Positions 29,401 through 38,017 of a stretch of 64,000 nt of DNA are shown here, piece after piece. Within the stretch, counting starts at the first letter, position 1. Every line of letters begins with the position of its first letter. A model generated the notes under the pieces. That model did no database searches. It saw only the letters and a list, made by a program, of their open reading frames with translations, and had not been told where the DNA came from. Source of the stretch: Nitrospira sp. (lineage in GTDB: Bacteria > Nitrospirota > Nitrospiria > Nitrospirales > Nitrospiraceae); the NCBI GenBank assembly GCA_029194535.1, contig JARFXR010000002.1, forward strand, positions 124,001-188,000, written 5' to 3'. The position numbers and the translations under genes are program-made.

Positions 29401-29546
29401 ACATCCGAGAGGTCCGGAATGGCATCGAGGGGAACGTCCATCACAGCCCAGGCGCCCCAAGCGGCCAACAGGAGCACGCTCAAGATCACCAAGACCGGAT
29501 TCCTCGCGCTCGCTTCGATCAGTCGTTCGACCATACCAGTCCTCAT
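26424..29546 (-). CDS. cusA: Cu(I)/Ag(I) RND efflux pump
   Basis: A 1040-residue inner-membrane RND transporter of the heavy-metal type. It has 12 membrane helices around two large periplasmic loops. The three Met residues that bind copper in E. coli CusA have counterparts in LYMPTTVPG, VGMAEITV and EMITTGVRSP, so Cu(I)/Ag(I) is the likely substrate. The ATG at 29546 has GGGAG upstream; ATG 29534 has GAGGA and is an alternative. It is the last gene of a cusC-cusB-cusA run. Confidence 0.95.
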   Translation of the reverse strand: MRTGMVERLIEASARNPVLVILSVLLLAAWGAWAVMDVPLDAIPDLSDVQVIIYTEWAGRSPTLVEDQITYPVVTSLLAAPRVKRVRGVSEYGLSYVYVIFEDRTDLYWARSRVLEYLQKLTGKLPMGVTPTLGPDATGVGWVYQYALVDESGTHDLAQLRSLQDWYLRYQLESVPGVAEVSAFGGFVKQYQIEVDPNRLAAYQLPIKTVIEAVRNSNAEVSGRVLEMAGTEYVIRGRGYLRSVDDIELIPVATDQRGTPILIRHIARVQVGPDQRRGIAELDGKGQTVGGIVIMRAGENALAVIERVKARLEEIRAALPNGVSIVPTYDRSELIHRAIAVLREKLVEESVIVSLVAMVFLVHLRSALVAILILPVAVLLAFIPMAYLKITSNIMSLGGIAIAIGAMVDAAIVMVENAHKRLEQAPTANRTETIIAAAKEVGRPLFFSLLVIAVSFLPIFALEAQEGRLFTPLAYTKTFAMLFATGLSVTLAPVLMVLLIRGRIRPETRNPLNRLLIGLYRPILLGALRVPWLAGALAVAAMAVTVPEFMRLGAEFMPPLNEGTILYMPTTVPGLSIPEATKILQVQDQLLTTFPEVERVFGKMGKAPTATDPAFVGMAEITVTLKPEAQWRPGMTWDRLLDEMDAKVRIPGFPNIWWMPIQTRTEMITTGVRSPVGIKVLGPDLKTIEKIGIEIEQALGTVPGTHSAFAERLNEGYYLDLIVNRREAARYGLGVGDVQAVITSAIGGETVTTTVEGRERYPVNVRYQRELRDDPDRLKRVLIPTPSGAQIPLGQIAEIVVTQGPPSIADEAGALAGLVSVSVSGRDLRGYVLDAQRAVRERVVLPAGYRLIWTGQYEHLVRAEERLKLVVPVTLAVILLLLYLNFRSLAKSLIVLLSVPFAAIGAVWYLACLHYNLSVAVWVGIIALAGVAAETGVVMLVYLDEAYDRRTREGRMTTARDLREAIMEGAVQRVRPKMMTVAAITGGLLPIMWTTGTGADVMKRIAAPMIGGMVSSTVLTLLVIPVLYMIWRKRIVIHRS

Positions 29547-29731
29547 GAATCTCCCATCGCCACCCTATATTGAAAATGCGGGTGGCGCCGGCCGGGGTGT
29601 GAATCTCACCCGCCCAGCCCGCCTGCGCCGAGACGCAGGATTTTCCCAAGCGCGCGCAGCGAGGTCCCTACACCGGGCGGGTGCGAGCACGGACGGGCTG
29701 GTCGGCGACAGGACGCGCATGTTCAATCACC

Positions 29732-31345
29732 CTACATTCCTCCCCCGCCAACCATGAACTGGAACTTTTCGGCGATCGGCGGCTTCCCCTGAATAGTCAC
29801 CTGGACCGTCACCACCCAGGTGCCGCCCATGCCGAACATCACCCTGCCTTCATAGAGACCGTCGCTTGTATGACGGGCTGCCGCTTTGGAATCGGTCATC
29901 CCTGGCATCGGCATGGTGTAGACAAAAACAACTTGCGCATTCGTCACCGGCTTGCCGGCTTGATCGGTAACTTTGAGCTTGAGCAGCACCTCACCGGCTT
30001 TCGGTTTGTCCGGCACCGTCGTCAACGTGAGTGAGAGCCCGGAAGACCGGCGAGTCTCGGCAACCACGATTGCGTTCTGGTCACCCATCTGCATCCGCGG
30101 CATGCCCTCCATCCCCGGCATGTCTTCCATTTTCCCTTCGTAGGCGCCGCGCATCTGCCAATCCGCCATGCCGATCCGGCCCATCATGGCTTGCATGCTC
30201 GAGGCCGACGCCAACTTGCTCTCTGCATCCAGCAGGAAATTGGCGGACGTCACGATCCGATCCCCTTCCGTGAGTCCTTCCAACACTTCAACAGAGTCCT
30301 GGCTCCGACGACCCAGCTTGACCGAAGCCGGCTCGTACCGCCCTTGTCCTCGATCCATAAACACCAGCTGGCGGAGTCCGGTTTCCAGCACCGCCTCTTT
30401 CGGCACGGCCAACGTCTTGACCGAGCTGGTGGAGAACGTGACGTTTCCATACATCCCCGGCTTCAGCTTCAAGCCGGGATTCGACAGCTCCAACCGCACC
30501 CGCACCGTGCGGGCTTCCATATTCAACGACGGGTAGATGTAGGCCACCCGGCCTTGGAACGTCTCGCCCGGATAGGCGACGAACGAAACCGACGCCGGCT
30601 GGCTCACTTTCACCGCCGCGACTTCGGACTCATAGACGTCGGCGATGATCCAGACCGTCGAGAGGTCCGCAATCTCGTACAGCGTGGTACCCGGTTCGAC
30701 ATATTTCCCCGGCAGGGCTTCCCGCGTGAGCACCACTCCGGAGGCAGGAGCGTAGACCGTGAGAAGCGGTTCGGCCCTCCCTCGGCGTTCCAGCGCTCCG
30801 ATTTGGGCATCGGTCAGATCCCACAGTCGCAGCCGTTCTCGCGCGCCGGCTACGAGGGAAGCGGCGTTGGCTTTCACTTCAGCGAGGGGACTGTCGGCCA
30901 ATTGGCCCTGGGCGTTGACTGCGAGAAGATACTCGTCTTGCGTCGCCAGCAGATCAGGCGAGTAGAAGGTCAAGAGCGGATCGCCTTTCCGTACCGGGCG
31001 GCCGATCGAATTGACGAAGACCTCTCGCACCCAGCCGGGAGTTTTCAGTGTGACCTGTGTGAACCCTCGCTCGTCATAGCCGACCGTGCCGACCGTGCGA
31101 ATCTGTTCTTCCAACGTCACGTGGGTGGCCGGGGCGCTGCGAACGCCGATCAACTGTCTCGCCACAGCCGGAATCGCGACCGCGCCGGAGGGTGGGGCGG
31201 CCGTTTCACCCTGCCTCTCCATGGTCATACCGACCACGCCGCCCATCATCCGATGGGCGGCGAAGAATCCGGCGATGCCTCCGACCAACAGGCTGATAGC
31301 CGCAAGGCCTGCCGCAAGACCTTTTCTACGCATGTCGTGAATCAT
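29732..31345 (-). CDS. cusB: Periplasmic adaptor of the Cu/Ag efflux system, with C-terminal FixH/YtkA-like domain
   Basis: A 537-residue membrane fusion protein. A signal anchor (about 9-32) precedes the barrel-sandwich and beta-barrel parts (TPGWVREVFVNSIGRPVRKG, LLTFYSPDLLATQDEYL), typical of CusB. A Met-rich linker follows (MEDMPGMEGMPRMQMGDQ, near 405-425), then an extra C-terminal beta domain of about 100 residues (LLKLKVTDQAGKPVTNAQVV, YTMPMPGMTDSKA) that looks like a FixH/YtkA domain. Met-rich parts suit copper handling. It lies 172 bp after cusC. Confidence 0.92.
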   Translation of the reverse strand: MIHDMRRKGLAAGLAAISLLVGGIAGFFAAHRMMGGVVGMTMERQGETAAPPSGAVAIPAVARQLIGVRSAPATHVTLEEQIRTVGTVGYDERGFTQVTLKTPGWVREVFVNSIGRPVRKGDPLLTFYSPDLLATQDEYLLAVNAQGQLADSPLAEVKANAASLVAGARERLRLWDLTDAQIGALERRGRAEPLLTVYAPASGVVLTREALPGKYVEPGTTLYEIADLSTVWIIADVYESEVAAVKVSQPASVSFVAYPGETFQGRVAYIYPSLNMEARTVRVRLELSNPGLKLKPGMYGNVTFSTSSVKTLAVPKEAVLETGLRQLVFMDRGQGRYEPASVKLGRRSQDSVEVLEGLTEGDRIVTSANFLLDAESKLASASSMQAMMGRIGMADWQMRGAYEGKMEDMPGMEGMPRMQMGDQNAIVVAETRRSSGLSLTLTTVPDKPKAGEVLLKLKVTDQAGKPVTNAQVVFVYTMPMPGMTDSKAAARHTSDGLYEGRVMFGMGGTWVVTVQVTIQGKPPIAEKFQFMVGGGGM

Positions 31346-31517
31346 GGCTTATGCCTCCATAACTAAATAACAGTTGGTTATGCGGCGGCCGCTCTATCGT
31401 TGTATCGAGGCTACGGCCGCGGATAACAGCCCCAGTGCTTGTTGTTTTATTCACTCAACCTTCCATCCGCGAAGCAGAGGGACAGGCACCCCTCGACGAG
31501 CTCGAGGAGCCAGTCCC

Positions 31518-32798
31518 TTAACTCAATTCGATTCCGACCACCTGCTCAAGCTCGGCCAGTCGGTGCTGTCGCTCGACAAGCGCCTTGAAATATTCGAGTT
31601 GAAATCCCCGCAACGCCCGCTCGGTTTCGATCAGATCCAGAAATCCCGCCTTCCCCGCGCGATATCCGGCCCGCGCCGACTCCAAGCTCTGCGCGGCTTG
31701 AGGCAGGATCGTACTGTGATACAACCCCGCCACTTGGTCGGTCGCGCGGACCTTGGATAAGAGGTCTTTGATTTGATACCGAGTCTGGTTTTCCAACGTA
31801 TGGTGCTGCGCCCGCGCGGCCGCGGCCGCCGACGCGGCTTCCTGGACGCCGGCGTCGTATTTCGGCTTCGACCAGAACGCGAAGGGAATACTCATCCCCA
31901 CATAGGCGCCGAATCCGTCGTTCGCCTGAAAATTCTGGAAGCGCTGAAACGCGACATTGAAGTCCGGGTAGTATTGCCGCTGCGCCAACTGATGAGACTG
32001 CTCGTTCCGCTGCACAGCCAGTTCGGCCGCCTTCAACTCCGGACTGCGGCCCAGCGCGAGACGCTGGAGGTCCTCGACCGTCTTGTCGATCGGCAGCCGG
32101 GACGGCTCCTGAGCGCGGCCTAACTGCCTGGCCGGGTCGCGATCAAGCAGCGTATTCAGCATCGCCTCCGCCGTCTCAAGCCGCTGTTCGAGCACGGGAG
32201 CATGTTGGTGCAGGATGGACAATTCGACCTGCGCCTTGAGGACATCGGCCTGCGACCCTTTTCCGGCACGGAATCTCGCCGCCGCGATCTCGACAAACTG
32301 TCTGAGCAGGTCCACCTGTTCATGATGGATCTGGAGCGCCTTCTGCGCGAGAAACAGGTCGTAGTATGCCTGCTTGAGCCGCGCGACCAGTTCCCGCTCC
32401 TTCGCCCGCACCGCCTGCTCGGTCATCTCCGCCGAGCGGCTCGCCACTTCGCCTTTGAGCGCGAGCTTCCCCGGAAAGGGAAAACTCTGCGAAAGACCGA
32501 AAATCGTGTTCTGCGCCTGGGTCACATTGAACGTCTGCGGAAAATTCCACAGTTGGACGGACAGGGTCGGGTCTTCCAGCGTCTTGACCTGCGGGATCCG
32601 ACTTCGGGCAGCCTCCCATTGTTGGTGCACCGTGACGATTTCTGGATTCCGCGCCAGGGCCTCTTGGATCAATTCAGGCAACGCCAGTATCCTCTCTTGC
32701 AGACTATCGGCTTCCTGCGCCTCCGAGAGGGACGCAGTCACGAGCGCCAAGCCGAAGGCTGCAGCGATGACGCAACGGATTCGTGTCGTGTATCTCAT
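31518..32798 (-). CDS. cusC: Outer-membrane efflux channel of the TolC family
   Basis: A 426-residue outer-membrane factor with a signal peptide (ending near SLSEAQ) and two helical TolC repeats (for example LPELIQEALARNPEIVTVHQ and LQRLALGRSPELKAAELAV). Length fits the family. The ATG has GAGGAGG upstream. A GC-rich hairpin (31477-31515) follows the stop and may slow transcription into cusB. Confidence 0.92.
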   Translation of the reverse strand: MRYTTRIRCVIAAAFGLALVTASLSEAQEADSLQERILALPELIQEALARNPEIVTVHQQWEAARSRIPQVKTLEDPTLSVQLWNFPQTFNVTQAQNTIFGLSQSFPFPGKLALKGEVASRSAEMTEQAVRAKERELVARLKQAYYDLFLAQKALQIHHEQVDLLRQFVEIAAARFRAGKGSQADVLKAQVELSILHQHAPVLEQRLETAEAMLNTLLDRDPARQLGRAQEPSRLPIDKTVEDLQRLALGRSPELKAAELAVQRNEQSHQLAQRQYYPDFNVAFQRFQNFQANDGFGAYVGMSIPFAFWSKPKYDAGVQEAASAAAAARAQHHTLENQTRYQIKDLLSKVRATDQVAGLYHSTILPQAAQSLESARAGYRAGKAGFLDLIETERALRGFQLEYFKALVERQHRLAELEQVVGIELS

Positions 32799-32955
32799 GT
32801 GGAGATCCTCCTCGGGTTCCCCGCAGTTCGTTGGGAGTCGACAGGTCGATCGCGAGCGCCGGAAGCAACCGGCGAACGGATCGAACCGCCGGGACTACGC
32901 GCGGAACGGCGGATGCTATGACGAAGGAGCGACGATCAGGAAAAAACCGGGAGGA

Positions 32956-33315
32956 TCAGATGCGAAGCACGGAAGTTTTGAGCAGAAGATCCTGTGGGGG
33001 ACCGACCGCAAGATGGTGAGACAGGCGGCTGCGCTGTGAGGCGAACAACACGAGCGGAGACGTCGAGGCGGTGTCTTCCGCACAGATGGTCTGACAGTCG
33101 AGAGTTGGGTGGAGATCTACGACGGACTGCACGCTGAGCGTTTTGAAGGCATCGCAGAACTGGCGCACCGGTTGCTCATCCGGAGTCGAACAACCATTTC
33201 CCATTCCTGCGGCAGTGACACCATTCACCGGCAGGAGACAGGCATACGCGTTGAAGCTGAGCCCGAGGAACAGCACGATTAGCGCGGCGGCAAGAGCGAC
33301 CCGTCCATTCCGCAT
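32956..33315 (-). CDS. Small secreted Cys-containing protein upstream of cusC
   Basis: A 119-residue protein with a signal peptide (ALIVLFLGLSFNAYA) and Cys in ACLLP, GCSTPDE, FCDAF, DCQTICAE. Proteins with the CSTPDEQPVRQFC string are frequently seen next to efflux operons, but I know no function. Metal binding or sensing is an inference from the Cys and from its place before cusCBA. AAAGGG precedes the ATG. Confidence 0.75.
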   Translation of the reverse strand: MRNGRVALAAALIVLFLGLSFNAYACLLPVNGVTAAGMGNGCSTPDEQPVRQFCDAFKTLSVQSVVDLHPTLDCQTICAEDTASTSPLVLFASQRSRLSHHLAVGPPQDLLLKTSVLRI

Positions 33316-33472
33316 TGGGCATCCCTTTCGAAACTAAGCGGAATCCTATCAACGCGCATGCCGGCTGTCAATCTACCCTCTCCAGCAGCAGTTGTTTATG
33401 TTCCTGCCAGTCCACTTATGTTAGAGTCACTCAGTTCCGGCAGAGTCCTGAACGAGGAGCCAAGGGAACGGC

Positions 33473-34441
33473 ATGAGGTCGCAGACCGCTCACAGTCACA
33501 CAGTTGCGTCGATCAAGTCGGTCGCCGCGCTGATGGCCTCGTTCGCCATCAGCCTTGTGGCAACGGCCTGCGTTTCGCCGGAAAAACCGCAAGTCATGAT
33601 TCACGAAGATCCCCGAGGCGCGGTCTATCTTGAGGACATGGCGGACGCATCCTTTCATGCTACGCATCCTCTCTTGCTCGATTCCGCCGTCATCGCTCAT
33701 GTGCTGCAAGGCATGTTTGTGGAAGAGGACCAGCGACTCCTCCAGACGCTGGTCGCCGGAAAAGCGATCCCGGTTCGGACGTTCTCAGATGAGGACGCGG
33801 AATTCCTCGCGCCTCACATTGTCGTCGCCTTATCGCGGGCGACTGCACTGCAGCGCGTGAGGTTTAGGGTGATCAACACCACCGCGGCTGGCACAGAGAC
33901 CACCGGAGGCGCGCTCTACACGTCTGGCCGGTCATTCCATGTTTCATTGACCCAGTATCGCTACAATCCTGAGAAACCGATCCATGGCTCGAAACCTGGG
34001 AGGCAGCTTCCTGACCGCACGGGGCTTGACCAGCATCGTGTGCTGTTTCTTCCCGATTCTGCGGTGCGGCCTCCTGACTCAGATGCGCCGACTGCGTACT
34101 TGGACAAGCCCGCTCAGTTGACGGTCGTAGTCGATTACGAAGCCCTGGCCCAGTTTGCCGAAATCCGAGACCGGCCGATGAGGTCGCTCCCGCTGAGAGC
34201 GCCACAGACACCGATGCCGGAACAGGCGCATGCTCCAGCACACACGCGTGAACCGCCGGCTGCAACCACTGAAGACCTTCAGTCCATGCGGGTCCTGCTC
34301 GAGAAGCAGGCTGATGAAGTAGAGGCGTTGAAGAAACAGCTGGAATCGCTGCAGCGTCAACAGACGGAAGCTGCGGCGACTTCTCCGACACCGAAGACCA
34401 AGAAGCAACCCGCTTCACGCGTGCCGGGCGCCACGCCGTGA
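33473..34441 (+). CDS. Lipoprotein, paralogue of the one at 51160
   Basis: A 322-residue lipoprotein with lipobox LVATAC. The middle (GRSFHVSLTQYRYNPEKP, then GLDQHRVLFLP, then VVDYEALAQ) aligns closely with the protein at 51160. A C-terminal coiled coil follows (about 260-305; LEKQADEVEALKKQLESLQ). It is on the strand opposite to its neighbours and diverges from the small protein at 32956. I do not recognise a family. Confidence 0.82.
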   Translation: MRSQTAHSHTVASIKSVAALMASFAISLVATACVSPEKPQVMIHEDPRGAVYLEDMADASFHATHPLLLDSAVIAHVLQGMFVEEDQRLLQTLVAGKAIPVRTFSDEDAEFLAPHIVVALSRATALQRVRFRVINTTAAGTETTGGALYTSGRSFHVSLTQYRYNPEKPIHGSKPGRQLPDRTGLDQHRVLFLPDSAVRPPDSDAPTAYLDKPAQLTVVVDYEALAQFAEIRDRPMRSLPLRAPQTPMPEQAHAPAHTREPPAATTEDLQSMRVLLEKQADEVEALKKQLESLQRQQTEAAATSPTPKTKKQPASRVPGATP

Positions 34442-34483
34442 ATCCGTACCCCCCAACTGCCGGCGGAATGCCCGTTCCTCTTG

Positions 34484-36253
34484 TCAGCGGTACGCATTCG
34501 TAATCGGCATACGGCGATCCTTGCCGAGCCCTCGATGCGTGATCTTGATGCCGACCGGGGCCTGACGGCGTTTGTACTCACTGCGGTCCACGAGCGCCAC
34601 GACCCGCAACACGGTCCTGCGATCGAAACCCATGCCCACCATATCTTCCACGGACCGGTCGTCCTCGACGTACGCCTTGAGAATGGGGTCCAGGACGGCA
34701 TAGGGGGGCAAACTATCCTCGTCCTTCTGATCGGCTCTCAATTCTGCCGTCGGCGCGCGATCGAGAATCCGTTTCGGAATCACCGGCTGTCGCCCTCGAC
34801 GATTCCGGCGATGTGCCAGGTCGTAGACCATCGTTTTCGGGACGTCCTTGAGGACCGCAAACCCGCCGGCCATGTCGCCGTACAACGTGGCATAGCCCAC
34901 GCTCATCTCGCTCTTGTTGCCCGTCGTCAGCACCAAATGACCGAACTTGTTGGACAGCGCCATGAGCAGATTCCCCCGAATGCGGGCTTGGAGGTTTTCC
35001 TCCGTCTGGTCCACCGTCGTCTCGGCAAACGCCTCGTCCAACGTTCGGAGATAGCCTTTGAATGTCGGGGTGATCGACAGGGTCTTCATCCGAATGGCCA
35101 GCCGCCGGACCAGTTCGATCGTGTCCTCGCGGCTCTCACGCGACGTATAGGGAGACGGCATGAATACGCCTAGTACGTTGTTGGCTCCCACGGCATCGAC
35201 GGCAACCGCGGCCGTCAAGGCGGAATCAATGCCGCCGCTCAGTCCGATGAGCACGTGCCTGAATCCGTTCTTCTTCACGTAATCACGGACGCCCACCGTC
35301 AGCGCCTCGTACACTTCGTCCAACGGATCGGCAAGGGGCTCGACCGCCGCAAGGATCCGGGTCCGCCTGTTCCGAGGCCTGGTGCGCAGGACGACCCTTT
35401 CGACAGCCATCGCGGCCGACGCCTCCGCGCGCGATGTCCTGCCCCTGGCGGCCCTGGACCTGGCCACCGCGTCGACGTCCAGGTCGACCACCAGAAGCTC
35501 TTCCTGGAAGCCCTTGGCCCTCGCGACGAGATCGCCCGCATGGTCGAGGACGACGCTGTGGCCGTCGAACACCAGTTCATCCTGTCCGCCGACCATGTTC
35601 GTATAGGTCACGATCACCCCGTTGTCCCGGGCGCGGGTCGCCAACATCTGCTCGCGCGAGCGGCTCTTGCCCATGTGAAAGGGTGACGCATTGATGTTCA
35701 CGATGATTTCCGCCCCGGCCGCCGCCTGACGTCTCGTCGGCCCATGGGGCAACCAGATGTCCTCGCAGATGTTCACGCCCACGACGGTGCCGTTGATCGT
35801 GACCAGCGGCAGCCGACCCCCGGGAGTAAAATACCGGCTCTCGTCGAACACGCCATAGTTCGGTAAATGCCGCTTGGCATAGGTCGTCACCAGCCGGCCT
35901 TCCGCCAAGAGGGCGGCGGCATTGTAGATTTCGTGCCGTCCCGCCGCCACGACCGAGGACGACGGCGGATGGCGACCGGCCGATTCTTCCCGGCCGACGT
36001 AGCCCACGATGGCGACGACGCCCCTCGCGGCGCGCACCACCTCATTCAAGACGCGGCGATTGTCCTCGACGAACTTCGGCTTCAGCAGAAGGTCTTCGGG
36101 AGGATATCCCGTGATGGCCAATTCCGGAAAGGCCACGAGGTCAGGCTTCGCAGCGCGCGCCTCGCGCAGCCAACGGAGGATACGCCGCGCGTTGCCGTCC
36201 AAGTCGCCCACCGTCGGGTTCATCTGTACCATGGCGATGCGAAACGTGCGCAT
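34484..36253 (-). CDS. nadE: Glutamine-dependent NAD+ synthetase
   Basis: A 589-residue two-domain enzyme that amidates deamido-NAD with ammonia from glutamine. The N-terminal glutaminase (nitrilase fold) has the Glu in FPELAITGYPPED, the Lys in KRHLPNYGVFDESRYF and the catalytic Cys in GVNICEDIWLP. The C-terminal synthetase has the PP-loop GLSGGIDSALTAAV. Its expression depends on glutamine supply in principle, and it sits behind an attenuator of the nitrogen-gene type. The start codon lies only 11 bp after the terminator T-run. Confidence 0.97.
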   Translation of the reverse strand: MRTFRIAMVQMNPTVGDLDGNARRILRWLREARAAKPDLVAFPELAITGYPPEDLLLKPKFVEDNRRVLNEVVRAARGVVAIVGYVGREESAGRHPPSSSVVAAGRHEIYNAAALLAEGRLVTTYAKRHLPNYGVFDESRYFTPGGRLPLVTINGTVVGVNICEDIWLPHGPTRRQAAAGAEIIVNINASPFHMGKSRSREQMLATRARDNGVIVTYTNMVGGQDELVFDGHSVVLDHAGDLVARAKGFQEELLVVDLDVDAVARSRAARGRTSRAEASAAMAVERVVLRTRPRNRRTRILAAVEPLADPLDEVYEALTVGVRDYVKKNGFRHVLIGLSGGIDSALTAAVAVDAVGANNVLGVFMPSPYTSRESREDTIELVRRLAIRMKTLSITPTFKGYLRTLDEAFAETTVDQTEENLQARIRGNLLMALSNKFGHLVLTTGNKSEMSVGYATLYGDMAGGFAVLKDVPKTMVYDLAHRRNRRGRQPVIPKRILDRAPTAELRADQKDEDSLPPYAVLDPILKAYVEDDRSVEDMVGMGFDRRTVLRVVALVDRSEYKRRQAPVGIKITHRGLGKDRRMPITNAYR

Positions 36254-36264
36254 GGGGTCAACCC

Positions 36265-36305
36265 AAAAAAAACGCCCTCAACCCCTGGAGGCGGGATCGA
36301 GGACG
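36265..36305 (-). terminator. Intrinsic terminator of the nadE leader
   Basis: CGTCCTCGATCCC pairs with GGGGTTGAGGGCG over 13 positions including G-U pairs, followed by eight T on the minus strand. Confidence 0.88.
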
Positions 36306-36356
36306 CCATAGTTCTGTATTCGACGAGGTGTCGATTTGGGAGACTCCGTTGTCTCC
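36265..36356 (-). promoter_or_regulatory. Degenerate ANTAR-type attenuator of nadE
   Basis: Minus strand. P1 (36339-36356) is GGAGAC-AACGGA-GTCTCC with A1 and G4. The P2 position (36301-36314) reads GAAC-TATGGC-GTCC, with a broken pair and T at loop position 1, though G4 is kept. A further hairpin TCGAC-ACCTC-GTCGA lies between. The terminator is intact, so this may be a decayed or altered member. Confidence 0.6.
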
Positions 36357-36371
36357 GACAAGCTGAGGCAC

Positions 36372-36399
36372 GGTATCATTCGATCCGCGAGCCTGTCAA
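36372..36399 (-). promoter_or_regulatory. Sigma-70-like promoter of nadE inside the urease spacer
   Basis: Minus strand TTGACA (36394-36399), 16-bp spacer, GATACC (36372-36377). The -35 is perfect, the -10 weak. The predicted start near 36365 is about 9 bp before P1. Confidence 0.6.
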
Positions 36400-36423
36400 A
36401 CGGCGTCCAGAGCAGCCGGCCGC

Positions 36424-37320
36424 TCAATACTTCCTCAACACCGCCGGCGGCAGCCCCCAGAGCGTCCGCCGAACGGCGCTCCACAGCGCGTCGCAGGCCG
36501 CGCCGAGATCGGGAGCCGCCCGCGCGAGCAGTTTGACGGCGAGCCCGGGAAGCTCCGGCCGCGACACTCCGCCCAGCAGACGGTCAGGACGCGCGTCGAG
36601 TATCGGAGCGATCTCGGCTTCCAACCGATGCCACAGGCTGTCCGCTACAGCATCGCCGGCGACGAACAGCGACGCGACGTAGTCCCACTCGTGGGCCAAT
36701 CCGATATCGGCGTCGCTGCTGCCGGGAGCGAGGTCGTATCGCTCGATCAGGCGGCGGCCGGACGCCGCAGTGATCCGGATCTCGTTGCACAGCCTGTTGA
36801 ATGCCCACCGCTCACCGCTGGCTATCCGGCCGGACGCGAGCGCGTCCCACAGAACGAGGACGGACTCAGGCGCCAACATCACGTCGATGGATTGACGGAA
36901 CCGCGATCCGGCGAATGGAATCGTCTGCTCCGGAAACCATTCCAATCGGGATCCGGACGCGAGTCGGATCCTGATCTCTTGGACAGACTCATCCCGAAGA
37001 GACCGATAGACGCGATTGGCCGAGGGAGTGGAGATCAGGACGTGGGCGGCTTCCTCCAGTCGCATGTCGATGGTCAGATGATCTCCCGCGACCAGTCCAC
37101 CGGAAGGGTTGAGCAGGAGCGTGTAGGCAGCTCCGGAGTCGTCGAGATAGATCGGCGGGAAGAGATGCCACGGAGTTTGTGAGTTGGTCTTTCCAAAGAC
37201 GGTTCGCGTCCCCTCCCGAACATAGTGGAGCGTCAGGGTGCCGGCCCGTCCGATCGCTGCGGTGGAGGCGGCCTCAGGACGATGGATGCGTCGCGGTGAC
37301 ACGCGCGGGGTTCTGCGCAA
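36424..37320 (-). CDS. ureD: Urease accessory protein UreD
   Basis: A 298-residue chaperone that joins UreF and UreG to load nickel into urease. NPSGGLVAGDHLTIDM and TPSANRVYRS are the usual UreD motifs. The reading starts with TTG at 37320, directly after the ureG stop; no ATG exists in the first 70 residues, so translation probably depends on coupling to ureG. GTG at 37302 is an alternative. Confidence 0.93.
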   Translation of the reverse strand: MRRTPRVSPRRIHRPEAASTAAIGRAGTLTLHYVREGTRTVFGKTNSQTPWHLFPPIYLDDSGAAYTLLLNPSGGLVAGDHLTIDMRLEEAAHVLISTPSANRVYRSLRDESVQEIRIRLASGSRLEWFPEQTIPFAGSRFRQSIDVMLAPESVLVLWDALASGRIASGERWAFNRLCNEIRITAASGRRLIERYDLAPGSSDADIGLAHEWDYVASLFVAGDAVADSLWHRLEAEIAPILDARPDRLLGGVSRPELPGLAVKLLARAAPDLGAACDALWSAVRRTLWGLPPAVLRKY

Positions 37321-37992
37321 TCAGGCCCTGCGGGCCGGCTGAGGGATGCACTGCTCCACCCACTGAACCACCTGGTCGAGCCCCTCGCCCGTCAGAAGAT
37401 TGGTGAACAAGAACGGTAGGCCGGGACGCATGCGACGGCTGTCCCGATCCATGATCGACAAATCCGCCAGCACGTGAGGCGCCAGATCGATCTTGTTGAT
37501 CACCAGCAAGTCGGAACGGGTGATCCCCGGACCGCCTTTCCGAGGTATCTTGTCGCCGGCGGCCACGTCGATCACGTAGATGACCTTGTCAACGAGTTCC
37601 GGGCTGAACGTAGCCGCGAGATTGTCGCCCCCGCTTTCGACGAACATCAGCTCGACCTCCGGATGGGATCGGAACAGCTCATCGAGCGCCTCCTGGTTGT
37701 GGGAGGCATCCTCCCGAATCGCCGTATGGGGACATCCACCGGTTTCCACACCCCGGATACGATCCTGAGGCAACGCGCCCTTTCTCGTGAGAAACTCCGC
37801 ATCTTCCTTGGTAAAGATGTCGTTGGTGACCACCGCGAGGCTGTATCGATTGCGGAGTTTTCGACAGAGTGCTTCCACCAGCGCCGTCTTTCCCGATCCG
37901 ACGGGCCCGCCGATGCCGATCACCGGCACCTCTCTGGTGCGAGCCAGCGTCGCTTTGCCGCCCCCAATATGATGGTCATCGGCCCGATGCAT
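37321..37992 (-). CDS. ureG: Urease accessory GTPase UreG
   Basis: A 223-residue GTPase that powers nickel insertion. [11 protein letters not shown] is the P-loop, [12 protein letters not shown] and [16 protein letters not shown] (with the Cys-Pro-His nickel motif) are conserved, and NKIDLA is the guanine-binding motif. A His-rich start ([12 protein letters not shown]) resembles the nickel-storing tail seen in some UreG proteins. It follows ureF by 25 bp. Confidence 0.97.
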   Translation of the reverse strand: MHRADDHHIGGGKATLARTREVPVIGIGGPVGSGKTALVEALCRKLRNRYSLAVVTNDIFTKEDAEFLTRKGALPQDRIRGVETGGCPHTAIREDASHNQEALDELFRSHPEVELMFVESGGDNLAATFSPELVDKVIYVIDVAAGDKIPRKGGPGITRSDLLVINKIDLAPHVLADLSIMDRDSRRMRPGLPFLFTNLLTGEGLDQVVQWVEQCIPQPARRA

Positions 37993-38017
37993 GACGATCC
38001 TCCTTTCGCTCGCGGTG

